This document shows positions 60,954-64,000 of a stretch of 64,000 nt of DNA, piece after piece. A program made the translations under genes and the position numbers. The stretch is from NCBI RefSeq assembly GCF_036763085.1, contig NZ_JBAIYU010000014.1, positions 80,410 through 144,409 of the forward strand, in the 5' to 3' direction. Numbering within the stretch: position 1 is the first letter of the stretch; each line of letters begins with the position of its first letter. The notes beneath the pieces were generated by a model. It did not search any database and had not been told where the DNA came from. It saw only the letters and a program-made list of their open reading frames with translations. Source of the stretch: JBAIYU01 sp036763085. Lineage in GTDB: Bacteria; Bacillota; Negativicutes; DSM-1736; Dendrosporobacteraceae.

Positions 60954-61556
60954 TCAGCTCTTTTCTTTATTATTTGGTACAGGCCGTTCAAGCAATGCCT
61001 TTTGATAATCGAGGGCGGTGTTAATGTTGGAAAATATATTGAGCTGAGGATCAAAAGCGCGAAAGTCTTCTTGAGAAATCAGCTTATAGCGAACAAGATT
61101 AAAGAGATCAATTATCCGTCTGATGTTTTTCTCAAACAGCATTTCGGCGGCGCCAATACAGGCTTTACTATAACAAGCGAAAAGCGGTTCATAATACTGT
61201 TCGCCATGTACAGGCATTGTAATATCCCATTGTTCAGCGTTAGAACAAAGATACCGCACAGCGTTTGCTGAAAAATATGGCATATCGCAAGCTGTAACAA
61301 AAGCATAGGGATTGCGTGCGGCAATCAGTCCGGCATGAATACCGCCTAGCGGGCCCATTTTGGGGTATATATCTGTAACAACACGTATATCAGCGTCAAT
61401 TTTTCTGGGGGTATTGCTAACAACGATTATATCTGTAAAGATACTACGCAGCTGATAAATCTTGGCGTTCAGCAAATCTGAATCAGACCAGGGTAAGGAG
61501 GCTTTATCTTTACCCATGCGTATACTTTGTCCTCCGGCTAAGATAATTCCTGTCAT
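60954..61556 (-). CDS. mobA: Molybdenum cofactor guanylyltransferase
   Basis: MobA links GMP to molybdopterin to form MGD. The N-terminal LAGGQSIRMGKDKASLPW is the family signature, and the CDMPY block is present. At 200 residues it is full length. ATG 61556 follows GGGAGGG. It begins the leftward molybdopterin unit mobA-mobB-moeA-MPT-binding protein. Confidence 0.93.
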   Translation of the reverse strand: MTGIILAGGQSIRMGKDKASLPWSDSDLLNAKIYQLRSIFTDIIVVSNTPRKIDADIRVVTDIYPKMGPLGGIHAGLIAARNPYAFVTACDMPYFSANAVRYLCSNAEQWDITMPVHGEQYYEPLFACYSKACIGAAEMLFEKNIRRIIDLFNLVRYKLISQEDFRAFDPQLNIFSNINTALDYQKALLERPVPNNKEKS

Positions 61557-61857
61557 TTAATCCCTCCCTGTGGTAGTCGACTCGTTGCGGATAGCTTAAT
61601 CAGAGCTTTTTACTCACATTTATAGCTTATCATAAGTTGATTTAAATATAAAATTTGGGCAGGGAGATATTGGTGACAAATTAAATTGATACCGAATTGA
61701 AGCGTCAGACGAATAAGCAGTTATCTATATACTCTATTATAATTTTTTGCAGAGAAACTAACGGATATTTGCGGCAAAATTTTAAAAAAACTGATAGATT
61801 TTCACAGCGTTTTATGTATAATTATTGGTATTAATAGTTCTGACAGGATGGTTGATT
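61557..61857. other. Divergent intergenic region between mobA and the recombinase-like gene
   Basis: The region is AT-rich and contains TATAAT (61817-61822) with an extended TG before it, possibly the -10 box for the rightward gene. No RNA structure or riboswitch such as a moco motif was identified. Confidence 0.35.
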
Positions 61858-62448
61858 TTGAGGTATTTTTACGAAAGATTTTTAAATGCTCCAGATGAAG
61901 CAGAGAGATACAGCAAGCTTCAAAATAAATATAGTATAGATGAGTTATTCGTTGAAAAGGCGGCGGAACGAAAGTTAGAATTAGAGCGGCTGTTAGAAGC
62001 CGCCAGCCCGGGGGATACAGTCTATATTGAGAGTTTCACAATGGCCGCAAGGGATTTAACTGAGTTGTTTAAACTGTTTAAAGGACTAAAAAAATGCGGT
62101 TTAAATCTTGTCAGCATAAATGAGAAGCTCAATACCCATAATCCTGCGGGGGTGCTTAGATTTAACAGCTATTACGAATTAGTAGAGTTTGATCGTGAGG
62201 CGGCTGACGAACGGCGGCGTGAGGGAATAAGGTTAGCATTAGCTGAAAAGCGGCCGTACGGAAGACCTAGAGTCAAGATTACCGATGAACTCAGAAAGGC
62301 TTATCTGCAGTGGAAAAAAGGTAAAATAACTGCAGTTGAAGCTATGCGGCGCGCAAAGCTCAAAAGAAATACCTTTTATAAGCTTGTTAAGCAATTAGAT
62401 GAGGAATTCAAGGGCGTTCCTTTGTTTAATAATATTTCAGATATGTAG
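61858..62448 (+). CDS. Serine recombinase-like protein without catalytic serine
   Basis: The 196-residue protein has the resolvase/invertase outline. It starts MRYFYERF where a resolvase has YxRxS, but Leu follows in place of the catalytic Ser. The later blocks PGDTVYIESFTMAARDLTEL, NLVSINEKL and ADERRREGIRLALAEKRPYGRP resemble a resolvase core and linker. A C-terminal HTH (RKAYLQWKKGKITAVEAMRRAKLKRNTFYKLVKQ) follows. Recombination is unlikely; DNA binding may remain. The TTG start follows AGGA at 9 bases. Confidence 0.7.
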   Translation: MRYFYERFLNAPDEAERYSKLQNKYSIDELFVEKAAERKLELERLLEAASPGDTVYIESFTMAARDLTELFKLFKGLKKCGLNLVSINEKLNTHNPAGVLRFNSYYELVEFDREAADERRREGIRLALAEKRPYGRPRVKITDELRKAYLQWKKGKITAVEAMRRAKLKRNTFYKLVKQLDEEFKGVPLFNNISDM

Positions 62449-62459
62449 GTGGTTTTTGG

Positions 62460-62636
62460 ATGAATAAGTTAGTGGAGTTTATTTGTCCGACATGTGATAA
62501 ACAGCTGATCTGGGCAAAAGAATCGGCAAAGGTATTGTGTAACTCATGCTCAGACTGGGTTGAGTTTAATGATCTAAAAAATCCTAGAATAATCATAGAA
62601 GAGGTTGACGAGCCAACTCAACTGACTATTTTTTAA
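62460..62636 (+). CDS. Small zinc-ribbon protein (58 residues)
   Basis: The ATG at 62460 follows AGGTGG and begins a protein with two CxxC knuckles, CPTC (9-12) and CNSC (27-30), and an acidic end. Spacing of the knuckles suits one zinc ribbon. It lies 11 bp after the recombinase-like gene, so the pair is probably cotranscribed. No family is recognised. Confidence 0.6.
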   Translation: MNKLVEFICPTCDKQLIWAKESAKVLCNSCSDWVEFNDLKNPRIIIEEVDEPTQLTIF

Positions 62637-62732
62637 GCTACCAATTGAATTAGAATAATGCCAAGCTGCTTAGTTATAGCTTGTGTGTTTTTAGGCAACG
62701 TTCAATATAAGTTAAAAATTACAACATTCCTC

Positions 62733-62761
62733 TTTACAAAACGGAACATATGTTCTATTGT
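62733..62761 (+). promoter_or_regulatory. SOS promoter: perfect LexA box in the spacer
   Basis: TTTACA (62733-62738) and TATTGT (62756-62761) are spaced by 17 bases. The LexA operator GAACATATGTTC (62744-62755), the Gram-positive Cheo-box core, fills the 3' part of the spacer. LexA binding would block this promoter. Confidence 0.8.
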
Positions 62762-62783
62762 ACTATCGAGGGGTGTTTTTATT

Positions 62784-63008
62784 TTGAAAAAATTCGTGAC
62801 AATCATAGCTCAACATGAATCTAACGGTACAATTAAACCGCTTAAAATACTCTGGTCTGATGGTCGAACATTTACTATTGATCGAGTTTTAGATATTCGG
62901 CAGGCGGCCTCATTGAAAGCAGGCGGGTGGGGTATTCGTTATACGTGTAAAGTACATGGCAAAGAGGTTTACCTATTTTGTGATGAAGGTAAGTGGTTTA
63001 TAGAGTGA
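62784..63008 (+). CDS. SOS-regulated small protein of unknown function
   Basis: The 74-residue protein begins MKKFVTIIAQ and contains WSDGRTFTIDRVLDIRQ, a GGWGIRYTCKV segment and the ending GKWFIE. This resembles a small protein family I recall near DNA-repair genes in Firmicutes, but I cannot name it. TTG 62784 follows GAGGGG. The longer frame upstream would run through the promoter, which carries a LexA box. A terminator follows. Confidence 0.75.
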   Translation: MKKFVTIIAQHESNGTIKPLKILWSDGRTFTIDRVLDIRQAASLKAGGWGIRYTCKVHGKEVYLFCDEGKWFIE

Positions 63009-63022
63009 TTATGGTATTTATC

Positions 63023-63052
63023 AACTTCCTGCGTATTGCAGGAGTTTTTTTC
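63023..63052 (+). terminator. Terminator after the SOS-regulated gene
   Basis: AACT-TCCTGC pairs with GCAGGAGTT (one bulge), followed by a T-run. Confidence 0.8.
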
Positions 63053-63196
63053 TTATAAAATAAAAGAATCAACTAGTCGAACTCAATCTTGATTGCCTAT
63101 TAAAATTAGGTCGATAAAAAACATTTTTTTGCTTCAACCATTAGCAAAACCATCTCCTTCACCATAGGATATAGCAAACAAAAAGGAGGGATTGTT

Positions 63197-63304
63197 ATGG
63201 GTTTTGGCGGTTTTGGTGGTAACAATAATGGCAGCTGTGTGATTATTATAATCATCCTTTTGTTGTTCTTCTGCTGTTTCGGAAACGATCATACTGAGTG
63301 CTAA
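63197..63304 (+). CDS. YjcZ-like small sporulation peptide (35 residues)
   Basis: The peptide starts MGFGGFGGNNNGSC and continues with an Ile/Leu/Phe-rich membrane segment and two adjacent Cys. This is the Gly-rich plus hydrophobic layout of YjcZ-family sporulation peptides. AAAGGAGGG precedes the ATG at 6 bases. CATAGGATA (63163-63171) could be a mother-cell-type -10 element, but no firm -35 box is seen. Confidence 0.7.
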   Translation: MGFGGFGGNNNGSCVIIIIILLLFFCCFGNDHTEC

Positions 63305-63325
63305 AAATACTTACCGTTCGTCTGT

Positions 63326-63367
63326 GAACACCACCGCAAACACTACCTCTTGCGGTGGTGTTCTTTT
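63326..63367 (+). terminator. Terminator after the YjcZ-like gene
   Basis: GAACACCACCGCAA and its perfect complement enclose a 10-base loop, followed by TTTTT. Confidence 0.9.
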
Positions 63368-63457
63368 TGTTTAATTTTTTTGATAAGGCATGTCCTGTCA
63401 TAATTTTGTCATATTCCCAAATTATAATTAAATTAGCAAATAAAGGAGGGATAGTCC

Positions 63458-63784
63458 ATGAAAAACTTAACTAAGAAAATCGTTATTTACTCAATGATAG
63501 GCATTATGCAGTTGGGCATAGGCGTATCAGCGATCGAGGCTTCGCCAAAACATAACGATAGACATGACCATAAATATAAAAACCATCATCGAGACCATGA
63601 CTATGATCGCGATCGTCGTATACAAGAAGAAAGAGAACGTCATTATCGTGAAATGAAGCGCAGGGATTGTGAAAACGATCGGGAGTTGCGTGAGCGGCAG
63701 CAAAGAGAAAAAGAGCATCATGAAGAAATCATGAGGACTCTTGGAGCAATTGCATTAATAACAATTTTTACAAATAATGATTAA
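63458..63784 (+). CDS. Secreted His/Arg/Glu-rich charged protein
   Basis: The 108-residue protein has a signal peptide (about 1-28, ending VSAIEAS). The mature segment is packed with His, Asp, Arg and Glu (HNDRHDHKYKNHHRDHDYDR), and the C-terminal helix is hydrophobic (LGAIALITIFT). The His-rich part might bind divalent metals or nucleic acids. No family is recognised. AAAGGAGGG precedes the ATG. Confidence 0.65.
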   Translation: MKNLTKKIVIYSMIGIMQLGIGVSAIEASPKHNDRHDHKYKNHHRDHDYDRDRRIQEERERHYREMKRRDCENDRELRERQQREKEHHEEIMRTLGAIALITIFTNND

Positions 63785-63806
63785 TAGTGGTAATACTTAT
63801 GGAGTT

Positions 63807-63837
63807 AAAGCTAGTCAAGAATTTCTTGACTAGCTTT
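63807..63837 (+). terminator. Terminator after the charged protein gene
   Basis: AAAGCTAGTCAAGAA and its complement with a tight loop, followed by TTATT. Confidence 0.82.
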
Positions 63838-63854
63838 TTATTGCGTAAGCGAAT

Positions 63855-63875
63855 ACCACATGCTATGCATGTGGT
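63855..63875 (+). repeat. IS200-type subterminal hairpin
   Basis: Perfect 9-bp arms (ACCACATGC and GCATGTGGT) enclose TAT. In IS200/IS605 elements such hairpins are bound by the Y1 transposase TnpA as single strands. Confidence 0.75.
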
Positions 63876-63910
63876 TCCAAAAAGCTTATAGCTATGCGTC
63901 GAAAAAAACA

Positions 63911-63968
63911 GCCTCCTTTGTTAGAATAAATGCAGGTTTGCCGACCGCATAATCTGAACAAAGGAGGC
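63911..63968 (+). promoter_or_regulatory. Hairpin that buries the tnpA ribosome site
   Basis: GCCTCCTTTGTT (63911-63922) is the exact complement of AACAAAGGAGGC (63957-63968), which includes the Shine-Dalgarno AAAGGAGG. An inner stem pairs ATGC-GGT with ACC-GCAT around TTGCCG. RNA folding would hide the ribosome site and limit transposase synthesis, as known for IS200. Confidence 0.75.
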
Positions 63969-63976
63969 GCATCCAA

Positions 63977-64000
63977 CTGGATAGTAAGAGTTTAGCACAT
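63977..64000 (+). CDS. tnpA: IS200-like transposase TnpA, first codons (3' truncated)
   Basis: The frame reads GAT AGT AAG AGT TTA GCA CAT (DSKSLAH) to the window end. CTG 63977 is the first in-frame candidate start and lies 9 bases after AGGAGG; no ATG, GTG or TTG fits. The short N-terminus resembles IS200 TnpA, a single-tyrosine (Y1) transposase. Confidence 0.6.

Larger units (their letters stand above)
63845..64000 (+). mobile_element. Left end of an IS200/IS605-family element (truncated by window edge)
   Basis: A subterminal hairpin (ACCACATGC-TAT-GCATGTGGT), an RBS-masking hairpin and a frame beginning DSKSLAH together match the left end of an IS200 element. The N-terminus of IS200 TnpA often contains SLAHT. 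The rest lies beyond the window. The exact left boundary cannot be set. Confidence 0.75.

Overview
The window is a chromosomal segment of an endospore-forming, low-GC bacterium. Gene content and order (spoIIM-xerD-deoB-pdp-dacF-spoIIA operon, spoVA operon, scpAB, dacB-spmAB, aroF-aroA-cmk-plsC-ispH/rpsA-fni-der-plsY-gpsA-spoIVA) match anaerobic spore formers. The fused ispH-rpsA gene, tungsten/molybdenum cofactor genes and general gene style suggest a Negativicutes member of the Sporomusa/Pelosinus type. That placement is inference, since no rRNA gene is present.

Layout. 1-8.7 kb: the 3' end of an endonuclease Q-like gene, spoIIM, a small membrane protein, xerD, nucleoside catabolism (deoB, pdp), dacF, the sigma-F regulatory operon (spoIIAA, spoIIAB, sigF) behind a good sigma-H promoter match, and a dodecin. 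8.8-14 kb: a spoVA operon (C, D, E, EA, F) with two non-canonical genes inserted, a degenerate M50-like membrane protein and a Gln/Ser-rich protein. 14-22.9 kb: a repeat-containing lipoprotein, an intact M50 protease, trpS, scpA, scpB, DUF2953 + ytfJ, dacB, spmA, spmB. 23-34 kb: an FAD oxidoreductase paired with a PyrK-like iron-sulfur flavoprotein, rluB, an HI0933-type flavoprotein, aroF, aroA, cmk, plsC and cstA (with an apparent 8-residue leader peptide). 34-48.7 kb: ispH-rpsA fusion, fni, DUF1614, a SpoIIP-like hydrolase, a DUF512 radical SAM protein, der, plsY, gpsA, spoIVA, an ACT-domain regulator, hom, thrB and a tRNA-Pro(GGG).

48.9-56 kb is an accessory metalloid/thiol region: arsR, arsC, a decayed second arsC, acr3, a SigZ-like sigma factor, a methyltransferase, a thioredoxin-like pseudogene, a Cys-rich DUF2703 protein, and a MarR regulator, permease and DGC-domain zinc protein. 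Two closely related inverted repeats lie in front of the regulator and the permease and look like shared operators. 56.8-61.6 kb holds a SPASM-type radical SAM protein and, read leftward, mobA-mobB-moeA-molybdopterin-binding protein.

61.8-64 kb is a mixed edge: a serine-recombinase-like protein without its catalytic serine, a 58-residue zinc ribbon, a 74-residue protein whose promoter carries a perfect LexA (SOS) box between -35 and -10, a 35-residue YjcZ-like peptide, a charged secreted protein, and the left end of an IS200-type element whose ribosome binding site is buried in a 12-bp inverted repeat.

Starts were chosen by Shine-Dalgarno spacing, so many are GTG or TTG and differ from the longest open frame. 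Several genes shorter than 60 codons were read directly from the sequence. No CRISPR array, rRNA or prophage was seen.
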